Assembly (NCBI GenBank): GCA_023421395.1
Contig: JAEZTL010000036.1
Span: forward strand, 1 to 20,509
Source of the DNA: Bacillota bacterium
Lineage (GTDB): Bacteria > Bacillota > Clostridia > Christensenellales > Aristaeellaceae
DNA: 20,509 nucleotides
Direction of reading: 5' to 3'
Shown here: piece after piece, positions 1 to 7,880 of the stretch
Position numbering within the stretch: the first letter of the stretch is position 1
Layout: each line of letters starts with the position of its first letter
Position numbers and translations under genes: made by a program
The notes under the pieces: model-generated
Databases searched by the model: none
What the model was told of the DNA's origin: nothing
The model's input: the letters and a program-made list of their open reading frames with translations, nothing else

Positions 1-2
1 AG

Positions 3-548
3 CTGCAGGAGCGCCTGGCGAAGCTCGCCGGCGGCGTCGCGGTGATCAAGGTCGGCGCGGCCACCGAGATCGAGATGAAGGAGCGCAAGCTGCGCATCGA
101 GGACGCGCTCAACGCCACCCGCGCGGCCGTTGAGGAGGGCATCGTGCCCGGCGGCGGTACCGCCATGATCGCGGCTTCGAAGCCCGTCGCGGCCCTCGTG
201 GAGACCCTGGCCGGCGACGTCAAGACCGGCGCGGCCATCGTGCTGCGCGCGCTGGAGGAGCCCGTCCGCCAGATCGCCGTCAACGCCGGCGTCGAAGGCA
301 GCGTGGTGGCCGAGAACATCAAGCACAACGACAGCCTGGGCTACGGCTACGACGCCGCCAAGGGCGAGTACGCCGACATGGTCAAGCGCGGCATCATCGA
401 CCCCACCAAGGTCGCCAGGAGCGCATTGCAGAATGCCGCGTCCGTCGCCGCGATGGTGCTGACCACCGAATCGCTGGTGACCGACCTGCCCTCCAAGGAG
501 CCCCCGATGCCCGCGGCGCCCGGCGGCGGAATGGGCGGAATGTACTAA
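3..548 (+). CDS. groEL: 60 kDa chaperonin GroEL, C-terminal part (5' end outside window)
   Basis: This is the last 181 residues of GroEL, the ATP-driven folding chaperone that forms a double seven-membered ring with GroES as lid. The frame is open from base 3 and starts LQERLAKLAGGVAVIKVGAA, a hallmark of the chaperonin intermediate/equatorial region. It continues with EMKERK, EEGIVPGGGTA and GYDAAKGEY, and with the conserved NAASVAAMVLTTE helix near the end. The C-terminus is the usual flexible Gly/Met tail, here PGGGMGGMY. About two thirds of the protein (apical domain and the N-terminal equatorial part), the promoter and any groES lie upstream of the window. A strong intrinsic terminator follows 37 bases after the stop, so groEL ends its transcript. 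The reading frame is intact. Identification is very secure. Confidence 0.97.
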   Translation: MQERLAKLAGGVAVIKVGAATEIEMKERKLRIEDALNATRAAVEEGIVPGGGTAMIAASKPVAALVETLAGDVKTGAAIVLRALEEPVRQIAVNAGVEGSVVAENIKHNDSLGYGYDAAKGEYADMVKRGIIDPTKVARSALQNAASVAAMVLTTESLVTDLPSKEPPMPAAPGGGMGGMY

Positions 549-585
549 GGCAAGAGAAATTTGCTGACGCATCTTTCTCCTGCGG

Positions 586-622
586 GCCTCCGGCAGACGC
601 AGTCTGCCGGAGGCATTTTTTC
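586..622 (+). terminator. Intrinsic terminator of groEL
   Basis: A perfect 13-bp stem (GCCTCCGGCAGAC, 586-598, pairing with 602-614) closes on a 3-nt GCA loop and is followed by ATTTTTTC. It lies 37 bases after the groEL stop codon. Confidence 0.93.
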
Positions 623-781
623 GCGGGCCCTGTGATTTTTCAAATCACGGACGGGCCCGCGCTTGAATGCGGCGGCAGCCTCCGGCCGCGCATGCCGCCC
701 TCCGGCAGCCTTGATCCGCCGGAAAGGCTGCTCCTTTCCGGCGGGGGAGGACTTCCGCCCTGCGCCCGCGCGAAGGCGCGC
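623..781. repeat. Train of four further hairpins between groEL and mgtC
   Basis: After the terminator come four more inverted repeats up to the mgtC -35 box. First, 623-630 (GCGGGCCC) pairs with 653-660, with an inner GTGATTT/AAATCAC pair (632-638 with 642-648). Second, GGCGGCA (671-677) pairs with TGCCGCC (693-699). Third, a perfect 12-bp stem CCGCCGGAAAGG (716-727) pairs with 733-744 across a 5-nt loop. Fourth, GCGCG (768-772) pairs with CGCGC (777-781). There is no coding potential. The role is unknown; the region may hold degenerate REP-like elements. Confidence 0.7.
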
Positions 782-782
782 C

Positions 783-812
783 TTGACTTGAAGGTTAACG
801 CCGCGCTATAAT
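783..812 (+). promoter_or_regulatory. Promoter of mgtC-like gene
   Basis: TTGACT (783-788), an 18-bp spacer and a perfect TATAAT (807-812) form a housekeeping-sigma promoter. Transcription should start near 819, so the upstream ATG at 814 cannot be the start codon. The leader is only about 28 nt, too short for the long regulatory leader known for Salmonella mgtC. Confidence 0.88.
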
Positions 813-846
813 CATGGGACACAAATCCGGATTACGGAGGATGCCT

Positions 847-1512
847 ATGAACCGTTGGGAAATCGTGCTGCGCATCGCGACGGCGATTCTGGTGGGCACG
901 GTCATCGGCGTGGAGCGCGAACGCAAGAACCGCCCCGCCGGCATGCGCACCCACGTGCTGGTGTGCCTGGGCGCCTGCATCATCGCGCTGATCGAGTGCT
1001 CCATTGAGAAGGAGGCGCTGGGAAACGGCGTCAGCTTCACCGTCGGCCGCATCACCGCGCAGGTGGTCAGCGGCATCGGCTTTCTGGGCGCGGGCACCAT
1101 CATCATGGCCCGCAAGAAGATCGTGGGGCTCACCACCGCCGCGTCGCTCTGGAACAGCGCGTGCCTGGGCATCGCCGCCGGCATGGGCTACTATGAAATC
1201 GCCGGGATCGGCTGCGCGCTGGTGATCATCGTGCTGACGGTCATGCCGCGCCTCATCCACGTCAACGTCAACAAGCGCATGGAGATCCGCTTTTTGCACC
1301 GTGCGGAGACGATCCCCTTCATCAACAGCTACTTCGAGGAAAAGCACATCACCGTGTTCGACGTGGACTTCCACGTGGAGAACAACGAAAAGGGCAACCT
1401 GTACACCAACACCTACGAGCTGCGCCTGCCGAGCTCCGTGGAGTACCCCGAGATCGTGCAGCACCTGTCGGAGTACCCCAACGTGCAGAGCGTCCGGACC
1501 ATCAGCGTCTAA
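847..1512 (+). CDS. MgtC/SapB family membrane protein
   Basis: This 221-residue protein belongs to the MgtC/SapB family, inner-membrane proteins linked to magnesium homeostasis and, in pathogens, to survival in macrophages and ATP-synthase modulation. Here a general role in ion or membrane homeostasis is all that can be inferred. The family signature is clear: GTVIGVERERKNRPAGMRTH (about 17-36), GIGFLGAGTIIM (76-87) and GLTTAASLW (94-102), with hydrophobic helices at about 5-22, 36-52, 68-88 and 103-134. The hydrophilic tail (about 145-221) fits the ACT-like C-terminal domain. The start at 847 was chosen because GGAGG (836-840) sits 6 nt upstream. ATG 841 touches the ribosome site and ATG 814 lies before the expected transcript start. 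The gene stands alone with its own promoter, and its stop codon overlaps the first base of a repeat element. Confidence 0.9.
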   Translation: MNRWEIVLRIATAILVGTVIGVERERKNRPAGMRTHVLVCLGACIIALIECSIEKEALGNGVSFTVGRITAQVVSGIGFLGAGTIIMARKKIVGLTTAASLWNSACLGIAAGMGYYEIAGIGCALVIIVLTVMPRLIHVNVNKRMEIRFLHRAETIPFINSYFEEKHITVFDVDFHVENNEKGNLYTNTYELRLPSSVEYPEIVQHLSEYPNVQSVRTISV

Positions 1513-1671
1513 TACCAATCCAAAACATTAATTCTTCGTTGGGCTGGCTCTTTTCGCGCAGAACGGTGTCGCCTTCCGCTCAAAATAGCGCTGCTATTCC
1601 TCGCTCCGGCTCCTTGTTCTGCATCCAAAATCTCTCAGCCCTTTGGATTAATTAATATTTTTACTTGGTAT
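1512..1671. repeat. Structured repeat, family A copy 1 (160 bp, MITE-like)
   Basis: The element begins ATACCAA (1512-1518) and ends TTGGTAT (1665-1671). The two 26-nt ends are imperfect inverted repeats with 20 of 26 positions matching by hand. The second copy is at 12301-12487. Shared blocks, read on the minus strand, are ATACCAAGTAAAAA, CAAAG, GATTTT, GATGC, GGAGCC, CGAGG, GCAGCGCT and TTGAGCGG. An internal hairpin AATAGC/GCTATT lies near the middle. No transposase is encoded and no clear target duplication is visible. It begins on the last base of the mgtC-like stop codon. Confidence 0.75.
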
Positions 1672-1768
1672 AAGATTCATTTTATTTTCAACCGTTTTTT
1701 GAAATTATCCGGGCGTAAAACGGAATTCGTGAAAGAAAAATAACCTTGCACCGGATCAACTGAAGAAC

Positions 1769-1802
1769 AAAGGGTGCCGCGCGTCAACGCGCGGCACCCT
1801 TT
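1769..1802 (-). terminator. Terminator of gyrA, probably bidirectional with mgtC
   Basis: A perfect 15-bp stem (AAAGGGTGCCGCGCG, 1769-1783, pairing with 1788-1802) has a TCAA loop. On the minus strand it is followed by GTTCTT, and on the plus strand by GCTCTT. It lies between the convergent mgtC-like gene and gyrA, so it probably ends both transcripts. The rest of 1672-1863 is AT-rich with no gene seen. Confidence 0.85.
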
Positions 1803-1863
1803 GCTCTTGGGGATTCCGGGGATCATCGGGTCTGTCGGGGACAAGGGCCCCGTCGCTCCCCTT

Positions 1864-4446
1864 CTACACCTCGTCGCCCTCCGGCTCCGGAGCGGGCTCC
1901 TCAAGGTCGTTGTCCAAATCCTTCTTCACGGCTTCCGGATCGACGTCCAGCGCGCTTATGCAGGCGTCCGGCGCGCAGGAGGCGGTGTTTTCGACGATCT
2001 CTATGTCGTCCTCGTCCTCCGGCTCGGCGCGGGCGACGCATACGACGCGGGCGCCGTCGTCCACGCGCATGATGCGAACGCCCTGGGTGTTGCGGCCCTG
2101 TACGCTGATGGCGGAGACGGGGGTGCGGATGATGATGCCGTCGTCGGTGATGAGCAGCAGATCTTCCTCCTCGTGGACCAGCAGCTGCCCGGCCAGAAGG
2201 CCCGTCTTATCCGTCAGGTTCATGGCCTTGATGCCCTTGCCGGCGCGGGACTGGGCGCGGTATTCGTCGATCTGGGTGCGCTTGCCCCAGCCCAGCTGGG
2301 TCAGGCTCAGCACCTCGGCGCCCTCCTCCAGGATGGACATGGCCACCACCCGGTCGTCCTCGTCCAGGTCGATGGATTTGACGCCCATGGCGGCGCGGCC
2401 GATGGGCCGCATGTCGCCCTCCGCGAAGCGGATGGCCATGCCCCGCTCGGTGCCCAGCAGCACCTCGCGCGTTCCGTCGGTGAGCGCCACGCCGATCAGG
2501 TCGTCGTCCTCGCGCAGCACGATGGCGATCAGGCCGTTTTTGCGCAGGTTCTGAAATTCGGAAAGCTCGGTGCGCTTGATGAGGCCGTTCTTCGTGGCCA
2601 TGATCAGGTAATGGCCTTCGACCTTCTCCTCCGGCACCGGCAGCATGGCGGTGACCTTTTCGCCGCCCTCCAGCTGCAGAAGGTTCACGATCGCGGTACC
2701 CCGGGCGGTGCGGCCCGCCTCCGGGATCTCGTAGCAGCGCTTTTCGTACACGCGGCCGCGGCTGGTGAAGAACATGATGGGGTCATGGGTGGAGGTCACG
2801 TAGAGCTGCTCCACGAAGTCCTCTTCCCGGGTCGTCGCGCCGGTGACGCCCTTGCCGCCCCGCTTCTGGGCGCGGTAGGTGGCCTTCGGAAGGCGCTTCA
2901 CGTAGCCGTAGTGGGTCAGCGTGACCACCATGTCCTCTTCCTGGATGAGGTCCAGCATGTCGATCTCGCCGTCGAGGGCCGTGATCTCGGTGCGGCGCGG
3001 GTCGGCGTACTTGCGCTTGATCTCAAGGAGTTCCTCCTTGATGATGCCAAGCAGCATCCACTCGTTGGCCAGCACGTTCTGGAGGTGGGTGATCAGCTGC
3101 AGAAGTTCGTTGTGCTCGGCTTCGATCTTTTCGCGCTCAAGGCCGGTCAGGCGGCGAAGGCGCATGTCCAGAATCGCCTGAGCCTGTCGGTCGGTGAGGC
3201 CGAAATTCGCCATCAGGCCGTCCTTGGCCTCCGCGTCGGTGCGGGAGGCGCGGATGAGCCGGATCACCTCGTCGATGTGGTCCAGGGCGATCAACAGGCC
3301 CTCCAGGATGTGGGCGCGGGCCTCGGCCTTGCCGAGGTCGTAGCGGGTCCTGCGGGTCACCACGTCCTTCTGATGGTCCACGTAGTGGACGAGCGCGTGC
3401 TTGAGGGACAGGATTTTCGGCGCGCCGTCCACCAGCGCCAGCATGTTGACGCCGAAGGTCTCCTGCATCTGGGTGTGCTTGTAGAGGGTGGACAGCACCA
3501 CATTGGCGTTGACATCGCGCTTGAGCTCGATGACGATGCGCATGCCGGTGCGGTCGGACTCGTCCCGGATGTCGCTGACGCCCTCCAGGCGCTTTTCGTG
3601 CACGAGTTCCGCGATCTTTTCGATCAGCCGGGCTTTATTGACCATGTAGGGGATTTCGGTGGCCACGATGCGCTGGCGGTTATTGGCCATCGCCTCGATT
3701 TCGGTGCGCGCGCGCATCACGATGCGGCCGCGCCCGGTCATATAGGCCTCGTGGATGCCCGCGCGGCCCAGGATGATGCCGCCGGTGGGGAAGTCCGGAC
3801 CGTGGATAAAGCCCATCAGCGTCTCGCAGGAGGCGTCGGGGTTGTCGATCAGGTGGATGGTGCCGTCGATGACCTCGCCCAGGTTATGGGGCGGGATGTT
3901 CGTCGCCATGCCGACGGCGATGCCGCTGGAGCCGTTGACCAGGAGGTTTGGGAACCGCGAGGGCAGCACGGCGGGCTGCATCAGCGTTTCGTCGAAGTTT
4001 GGGTAGAAGTCCACGGTTTCCTTTTCGATGTCGGCCACCATTTCCATGGCGAGTTTGGTGAGCCGGGCCTCGGTGTAGCGCATGGCGGCGGCGCCGTCGC
4101 CGTCGACGGAGCCGAAGTTGCCCTGTCCGTCCACCAGGAGGCACCGGGTGGAGAAGTCCTGCGCCAGGCGCACCATGGCGTCGTAGACCGACGAATCGCC
4201 GTGGGGGTGGTATTTACCAAGACAGTCGCCCACGATGCGGGCGGACTTTCTGTAGGGCTTGTCGGGCGTGACACCCAGTTCCACCATCGAATACAGGATG
4301 CGGCGGTGGACGGGCTTCAGGCCGTCGCGCACGTCCGGCAGCGCGCGGCTGACGATGACCGCCATCGCGTAGCTGATGAACGATTTTTTGAGCTCTTCCT
4401 CAATGTCGATGGGCGTCAGCGCCCCGATGTTGAATTCATCCGGCAC
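1864..4446 (-). CDS. gyrA: DNA gyrase subunit A
   Basis: This is GyrA, 860 residues, the cleavage-religation subunit of the A2B2 gyrase that introduces negative supercoils using ATP. The N-terminal breakage-reunion domain shows PDVRDGLKPVHRRILY (37-52) and the catalytic tyrosine in MRYTEARL (Tyr124). The quinolone-target region is GKYHPHGDSSVYDA, with Ser85 and Asp89 at the positions of E. coli Ser83 and Asp87. The C-terminal pinwheel carries the GyrA box QKRGGKG (527-533), which separates GyrA from ParC. The tail is acidic, as is usual. The start is a GTG, chosen because AAGGGAG lies 8 nt upstream and the family N-terminus MPDEFNIGALTPIDIEEE follows. It is the second gene of gyrB-gyrA, 248 bp after gyrB, which is unusually far. 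No promoter was recognised in the spacer. Confidence 0.97.
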   Translation of the reverse strand: MPDEFNIGALTPIDIEEELKKSFISYAMAVIVSRALPDVRDGLKPVHRRILYSMVELGVTPDKPYRKSARIVGDCLGKYHPHGDSSVYDAMVRLAQDFSTRCLLVDGQGNFGSVDGDGAAAMRYTEARLTKLAMEMVADIEKETVDFYPNFDETLMQPAVLPSRFPNLLVNGSSGIAVGMATNIPPHNLGEVIDGTIHLIDNPDASCETLMGFIHGPDFPTGGIILGRAGIHEAYMTGRGRIVMRARTEIEAMANNRQRIVATEIPYMVNKARLIEKIAELVHEKRLEGVSDIRDESDRTGMRIVIELKRDVNANVVLSTLYKHTQMQETFGVNMLALVDGAPKILSLKHALVHYVDHQKDVVTRRTRYDLGKAEARAHILEGLLIALDHIDEVIRLIRASRTDAEAKDGLMANFGLTDRQAQAILDMRLRRLTGLEREKIEAEHNELLQLITHLQNVLANEWMLLGIIKEELLEIKRKYADPRRTEITALDGEIDMLDLIQEEDMVVTLTHYGYVKRLPKATYRAQKRGGKGVTGATTREEDFVEQLYVTSTHDPIMFFTSRGRVYEKRCYEIPEAGRTARGTAIVNLLQLEGGEKVTAMLPVPEEKVEGHYLIMATKNGLIKRTELSEFQNLRKNGLIAIVLREDDDLIGVALTDGTREVLLGTERGMAIRFAEGDMRPIGRAAMGVKSIDLDEDDRVVAMSILEEGAEVLSLTQLGWGKRTQIDEYRAQSRAGKGIKAMNLTDKTGLLAGQLLVHEEEDLLLITDDGIIIRTPVSAISVQGRNTQGVRIMRVDDGARVVCVARAEPEDEDDIEIVENTASCAPDACISALDVDPEAVKKDLDNDLEEPAPEPEGDEV

Positions 4447-4539
4447 GAATGTTGCTCCCTTCCAGGCTGCATATCGGGAATTTGGCAGTCCAAACCGGGC
4501 TGCCGGGCCGCCTCCGGCTTCCAGTCGCTTCCCGCGACA

Positions 4540-4576
4540 TGCGCGCCGGAAGCGCGTTTTACGCCACCGGCGCGCA
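4540..4576. repeat. GC-rich inverted repeat in the gyrB-gyrA spacer
   Basis: A perfect 10-bp inverted repeat (TGCGCGCCGG at 4540-4549, matching CCGGCGCGCA at 4567-4576) flanks a 17-nt loop. It lies inside the transcribed spacer between gyrB and gyrA. No protein-coding signal is present in 4447-4694. Confidence 0.6.
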
Positions 4577-4602
4577 CACCGGCGGAGGAAACAAGGCCTT
4601 AC

Positions 4603-4692
4603 GTCAGCGGGTTGCCCGGAAATTCAGGAGAATTTCAGGCCCGCGCAGAATTCTTCCCCGCGCTGAAAAGCCGCTTGCGGATTTTCAGCGCC
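4603..4692. repeat. Structured repeat, family C copy 1
   Basis: This is one of two copies; the other is at 18429-18518. Both have GTCAG, six variable bases, then GCCCGGAAATTC, a 4-nt loop, and AGAATTTCAGGC or GAATTTCAGGC. The first hairpin is GAAATTC (4619-4625) with GAATTTC (4630-4636). The second is CGCTGAAAA (4661-4669) with TTTTCAGCG (4682-4690), with an inner CCGC/GCGG. The second hairpin has a quite different sequence in the other copy yet still pairs. It ends just before the gyrB stop codon (4695-4697). Confidence 0.72.
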
Positions 4693-4694
4693 CT

Positions 4695-6641
4695 TTAGAT
4701 GTCCAGATCCGCCACCAGCTTCGCGTTCTCCTCGATGAAGTCCTTGCGCGGCTCCACCTGGTCGCCCATGAGCAGCGTGAACATCTCGTCGGCGGAGATG
4801 GCGTCCTTGAGCGTCACCCGGTACATGGAGCGGGTCTCCGGGTTCATGGTGGTATCCCAGAGCTGCTCGGCGCTCATCTCGCCAAGGCCCTTGTAGCGCT
4901 GGATGTCGGGTTTTACGTCGCGGCCCATTTCGGAGAGCAGCGCCTGGAGCTGGGCGTCGGAGTAGACATATTTTACCGTCTTGCCCCGGGACACCTTGTA
5001 AAGCGGCGGCTGCGCGATGTAGACGTGGCCGTCCTCGATGAGCCGCGTCATATGGCGGTAGAAGAAGGTGAGCAGCAGGATGCGGATGTGGCTTCCGTCC
5101 ACGTCCGCGTCCGTCATGCACACGATGCGGTGGTAGCGCAGCTTCTCCGGGTCGAACTCCTGGCCGAAGCCGCCGCCGAAGGCGGTGATCATCGCCTTGA
5201 TTTCGGCGTTGGCCAGCACCTTGTCCATGCGGGTCTTTTCGACGTTCAGGATCTTGCCGCGAAGCGGCAGGATGGCCTGGAAGTGCCGGTCGCGCCCGGT
5301 CTTGGCGGAACCGCCGGCGGAGTCGCCCTCCACCAGGAAGATTTCGCACTTGGCCGGGTCCCGCTCGGAGCAGTCGGCCAGCTTGCCGGGCAGCGCGGCA
5401 CTCTCCAGCGCCGTCTTGCGGCGCGTCAGGTCCCGGGCCTTGCGGGCGGCCTCGCGGGCGCGGGCGGCGGAGAGGCACTTGTCCAGCACGATCCGCGCGG
5501 CGGCGGGGTTTTCCTCAAAATAGACGGCCAGCTTATCGGCCACCATGGAATCCACCAGCGCGCGCACCTCGCTGTTGCCGAGCTTTGTCTTGGTTTGGCC
5601 CTCGAACTGGGGCTCCACCAGTTTGACGGATACGATGGCCGTCAGGCCCTCGCGGATGTCCTCGCCGGTCAGGTTCTGGTCGCTGGCCTTCAGAATGCCG
5701 TTTTTGCGGCCGTAGTCGTTGATCACGCGGGTCAGCGCGGAGCGGAAGCCCGCCAGATGCGTGCCGCCCTCCGGCGTGTGGATGTTGTTGGCGAAGCAGA
5801 AAACGCTCTCGTTGAAGCCGTCGTTCCACTGCAGCGCGATTTCCACGGTGGTGGAATCCTTCACGCCCTCGATGTAAAGCGGCGGCTTGTTGAGCGCTTC
5901 CTTGTGCCGGTTCAGGTACTCCACGAAGGACACGATGCCGCCCTCGTAGTGGTACACCTTCTGCTGGGCGGGCTCGGCGCGCAGGTCGTTGAGCTCGATT
6001 TTGATGCCCTTATTGAGAAAGGCCATCTCGCGCAGGCGCGTGCGCAGCGTGTCAAAGTCGAAGTTCCCGGTTTCAAAGACGCCGGGCTCCGGCTCCTCGC
6101 CGGTCTTGACATCCGGCCAGAAGCGGATGGTTGTGCCGGTGCGATCGGCCGTGTCGATCACCTTGAGGTCGTAGAGGGGCTTGCCCCGCTCGTACTCCTG
6201 CTGGTAGAGCTTGCCGTCCTGATACACGTTGACCTGAAGGTGCTTGGACAGCGCGTTGACCACCGACGCGCCCACGCCGTGCAGGCCGCCGGAGACCTTG
6301 TAGCCGCCGCCGCCGAACTTGCCGCCGGCGTGCAGCACCGTCAGGCACACCTCGACGGCGGGCCGCCCCATCTTGGGGTGAATGCCCACCGGGAAGCCGC
6401 GGCCGTTGTCCTCCACGGACACGGAGCCGTCCTGATGTAATGTGACGATGATGTGATCGCAGAAGCCGGCCAGCGCCTCGTCGACCGCGTTGTCGACGAT
6501 CTCATACACCAGATGGTGCAAGCCGCGCTCGTCGGTGGAACCGATGTACATGCCAGGCCTGCGGCGCACCGCCTCCAGGCCCTCCAGCACTTGAATTTGG
6601 TTTTCGTCGTACTGTTGCGCTTGATCGGGTTTCATGGACAT
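4695..6641 (-). CDS. gyrB: DNA gyrase subunit B
   Basis: This is GyrB, 648 residues, the ATPase subunit of gyrase. The GHKL ATPase domain shows YEIVDNAVDEA (46-56), DNGRG (78-82) and GGLHGVG (118-124). The transducer domain follows. The TOPRIM domain has EGDSAGG (438-444), PLRGKILNVEK (459-469) and the metal-binding DADVDGSH (511-518), and the protein ends with the family tail QRYKGLGEM and WDTTMNPETR. The length is typical of Gram-positive GyrB; the long insertion of proteobacterial GyrB is absent. The start at 6641 (ATG TCC ATG) was chosen because AAGGGG lies 7 nt upstream; the second ATG at 6635 would be 13 nt away. An extended -10 promoter lies just upstream. It heads the gyrB-gyrA unit. 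Confidence 0.97.
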   Translation of the reverse strand: MSMKPDQAQQYDENQIQVLEGLEAVRRRPGMYIGSTDERGLHHLVYEIVDNAVDEALAGFCDHIIVTLHQDGSVSVEDNGRGFPVGIHPKMGRPAVEVCLTVLHAGGKFGGGGYKVSGGLHGVGASVVNALSKHLQVNVYQDGKLYQQEYERGKPLYDLKVIDTADRTGTTIRFWPDVKTGEEPEPGVFETGNFDFDTLRTRLREMAFLNKGIKIELNDLRAEPAQQKVYHYEGGIVSFVEYLNRHKEALNKPPLYIEGVKDSTTVEIALQWNDGFNESVFCFANNIHTPEGGTHLAGFRSALTRVINDYGRKNGILKASDQNLTGEDIREGLTAIVSVKLVEPQFEGQTKTKLGNSEVRALVDSMVADKLAVYFEENPAAARIVLDKCLSAARAREAARKARDLTRRKTALESAALPGKLADCSERDPAKCEIFLVEGDSAGGSAKTGRDRHFQAILPLRGKILNVEKTRMDKVLANAEIKAMITAFGGGFGQEFDPEKLRYHRIVCMTDADVDGSHIRILLLTFFYRHMTRLIEDGHVYIAQPPLYKVSRGKTVKYVYSDAQLQALLSEMGRDVKPDIQRYKGLGEMSAEQLWDTTMNPETRSMYRVTLKDAISADEMFTLLMGDQVEPRKDFIEENAKLVADLDI

Positions 6642-6673
6642 CCGGGCACCCCTTAAAAATTTTCTTCTATATT

Positions 6674-6682
6674 ATTATAGCA
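6674..6682 (-). promoter_or_regulatory. Extended -10 promoter of gyrB-gyrA
   Basis: On the minus strand TGCTATAAT reads as an extended -10 (TGN plus perfect TATAAT), about 33 bases upstream of the gyrB start. The -35 region (around GGTGCC) is poor, as is common for extended -10 promoters. An AT-rich partly palindromic stretch (TTACAATATTTTACA, about 6718-6732) lies further upstream; its function is unknown. Confidence 0.75.
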
Positions 6683-6762
6683 CTTTTTTGCACCCGGCAC
6701 CAGCCCTCGGAGAAACGTTACAATATTTTACATGTCCTTCGCACGCGAAAGGTCCCGCGCGT

Positions 6763-6791
6763 AACAAAACGCGCCGGGTTGAGCCGGCGCG
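6763..6791 (-). terminator. Intrinsic terminator of psuG
   Basis: CGCGCCGG (6770-6777) pairs with CCGGCGCG (6784-6791) around a 6-nt loop. Read on the minus strand the stem is followed by TTTTGTT (6763-6769). It lies about 56 bases after the psuG stop and separates the metabolic genes from the gyrB promoter. In the other direction it is followed by AAGGGTTTTTT. Confidence 0.85.
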
Positions 6792-6847
6792 AAGGGTTTT
6801 TTCCGTGCGGGGGACCGCCTTTGCGGGGCGTCCTCCGCACAAAATGC

Positions 6848-7774
6848 CTAGTGGAGATATTCGTTGTTCCAAAGCGCCGCGGCGATCTTCGATGCCAGCG
6901 CGGCGTTATTGAGCACCAGCTGGATGTTGGAAAAAAGGCTGTCGCCGCCCGTGATCTTCTGGATCCTGTCCAGCAAAAACGGCGTGAGCGCCTTGCCGCC
7001 GATGGAAAGGCGGCCCGCCTCGGCCACGGCGCCGTCGATGGCGCGGCCGATGACCTCCGGGTCCATCGAGTATTCCTCCGGGATGGGGTTCGTCACCAGC
7101 ATGCCGCCGGCGAGGCCCATCTGGCGCTTGGCGGCGAAGGCCGCGGCGATTTCCTCGGGCGTATCCAGCCGGTAGTCCACGGGAAGGCCGCTTCTGCGGG
7201 TGTAGAAGGCGGGCAGTTCGTCCGTGCCGTAGCCGATCACAGGCACGCCGCGGGTTTCGAGGTATTCGAGGGTCAGCTTGAGGTCCAGGATGGACTTGCA
7301 GCCCGCCGAGACCACCATGACGGGGGTCATCGCCAGCTCGTCCAAATCCGCGGAGATGTCCATGGTGGTCTCCGCGCCCCGGTGCACGCCGCCCACGCCG
7401 CCCGTGGCAAAGACGGAAATGCCCGCGAGGGCCGCGATGATCATTGTCGCGGCCACGGTGGTGGCGCCGTCCATGCCCTTTGACACCAGCACCGGCAGGT
7501 CGCGCCGGCTGGCCTTGGCCGCCTTCGTACCCAGCTTGCCCAGGTGCTCGATCTGGTCCGCCGTCAGCCCCGCGCAGAGCTTGCCGCCCAGTACCGCGAT
7601 GGTGGCGGGCACCGCGCCCGAATCCCGAACGGTCTTTTCCACCTTCAGCGCGGTCTCCACATTCTGCGGGTAGGGCATGCCGTGGGAGATGATGGTGGAC
7701 TCCAGCGCCACCACGGGTTTCCCGGCGTCAAGGGCCGATCGCACTTCCTCGGAAATTAAAAGATGCCTGTTCAT
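6848..7774 (-). CDS. psuG: Pseudouridine-5'-phosphate glycosidase
   Basis: PsuG (308 residues) reversibly cleaves the C-C glycosidic bond of pseudouridine-5'-phosphate to uracil and ribose-5-phosphate in the cytosol. The family signatures are plain: VALESTIISHGMPYP (22-36), ATGGVGGVHRGAE (123-135), TMDISADL (137-144, metal-binding aspartate region) and VVSAGCKSILD (154-164). Lys160 in the last motif matches the Schiff-base lysine (Lys166) of E. coli PsuG. TNPIPEEY is also conserved. Length is normal. The ATG at 7774 has GGGAGG 5 nt upstream. It lies 106 bp after psuK on the same strand, so the two probably form one transcript, and a terminator follows. The psuK-psuG pairing supports both assignments. 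Confidence 0.95.
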   Translation of the reverse strand: MNRHLLISEEVRSALDAGKPVVALESTIISHGMPYPQNVETALKVEKTVRDSGAVPATIAVLGGKLCAGLTADQIEHLGKLGTKAAKASRRDLPVLVSKGMDGATTVAATMIIAALAGISVFATGGVGGVHRGAETTMDISADLDELAMTPVMVVSAGCKSILDLKLTLEYLETRGVPVIGYGTDELPAFYTRRSGLPVDYRLDTPEEIAAAFAAKRQMGLAGGMLVTNPIPEEYSMDPEVIGRAIDGAVAEAGRLSIGGKALTPFLLDRIQKITGGDSLFSNIQLVLNNAALASKIAAALWNNEYLH

Positions 7775-7813
7775 ACCTGCCTCCCGATCTGCGTCTTCCC
7801 CTCTGCAGGGGTT

Positions 7814-7836
7814 CCAAAGGGCCTGAGGCCCTTTGG
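7814..7836. repeat. Perfect 10-bp hairpin between psuK and psuG
   Basis: CCAAAGGGCC (7814-7823) pairs with GGCCCTTTGG (7827-7836) over a TGA loop. It sits 44 bases after the psuK stop and 40 bases before the psuG start. There is no U-tract on either strand, so it is more likely an RNA-stability or attenuation element than a full terminator. Similar GC-rich stems follow other minus-strand stop codons here (12630-12669, 18615-18661). Confidence 0.7.
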
Positions 7837-7880
7837 CGGGGTGCCGGGCAGGGCCCCTCCGCCGCGTTCCCGCCCGTCTC

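Noticed and set aside
814..846. Longer start of the mgtC-like gene at 814 or 841
   Set aside because: ATG 814 is upstream of the predicted transcript start and ATG 841 abuts the GGAGG ribosome site; ATG 847 has proper spacing.
4160..4210. Possible quinolone-resistance change in gyrA
   Set aside because: Ser85 and Asp89 (Ser83 and Asp87 in E. coli numbering) are the susceptible-type residues, so there is no sign of resistance at these positions.
1774..6440. Long plus-strand open frames (974 and 663 codons) across gyrA and gyrB
   Set aside because: They are antisense shadows of gyrA and gyrB, whose full motifs are on the minus strand. GC-rich sequence produces long spurious frames; the translations are low-complexity and have no family motif.
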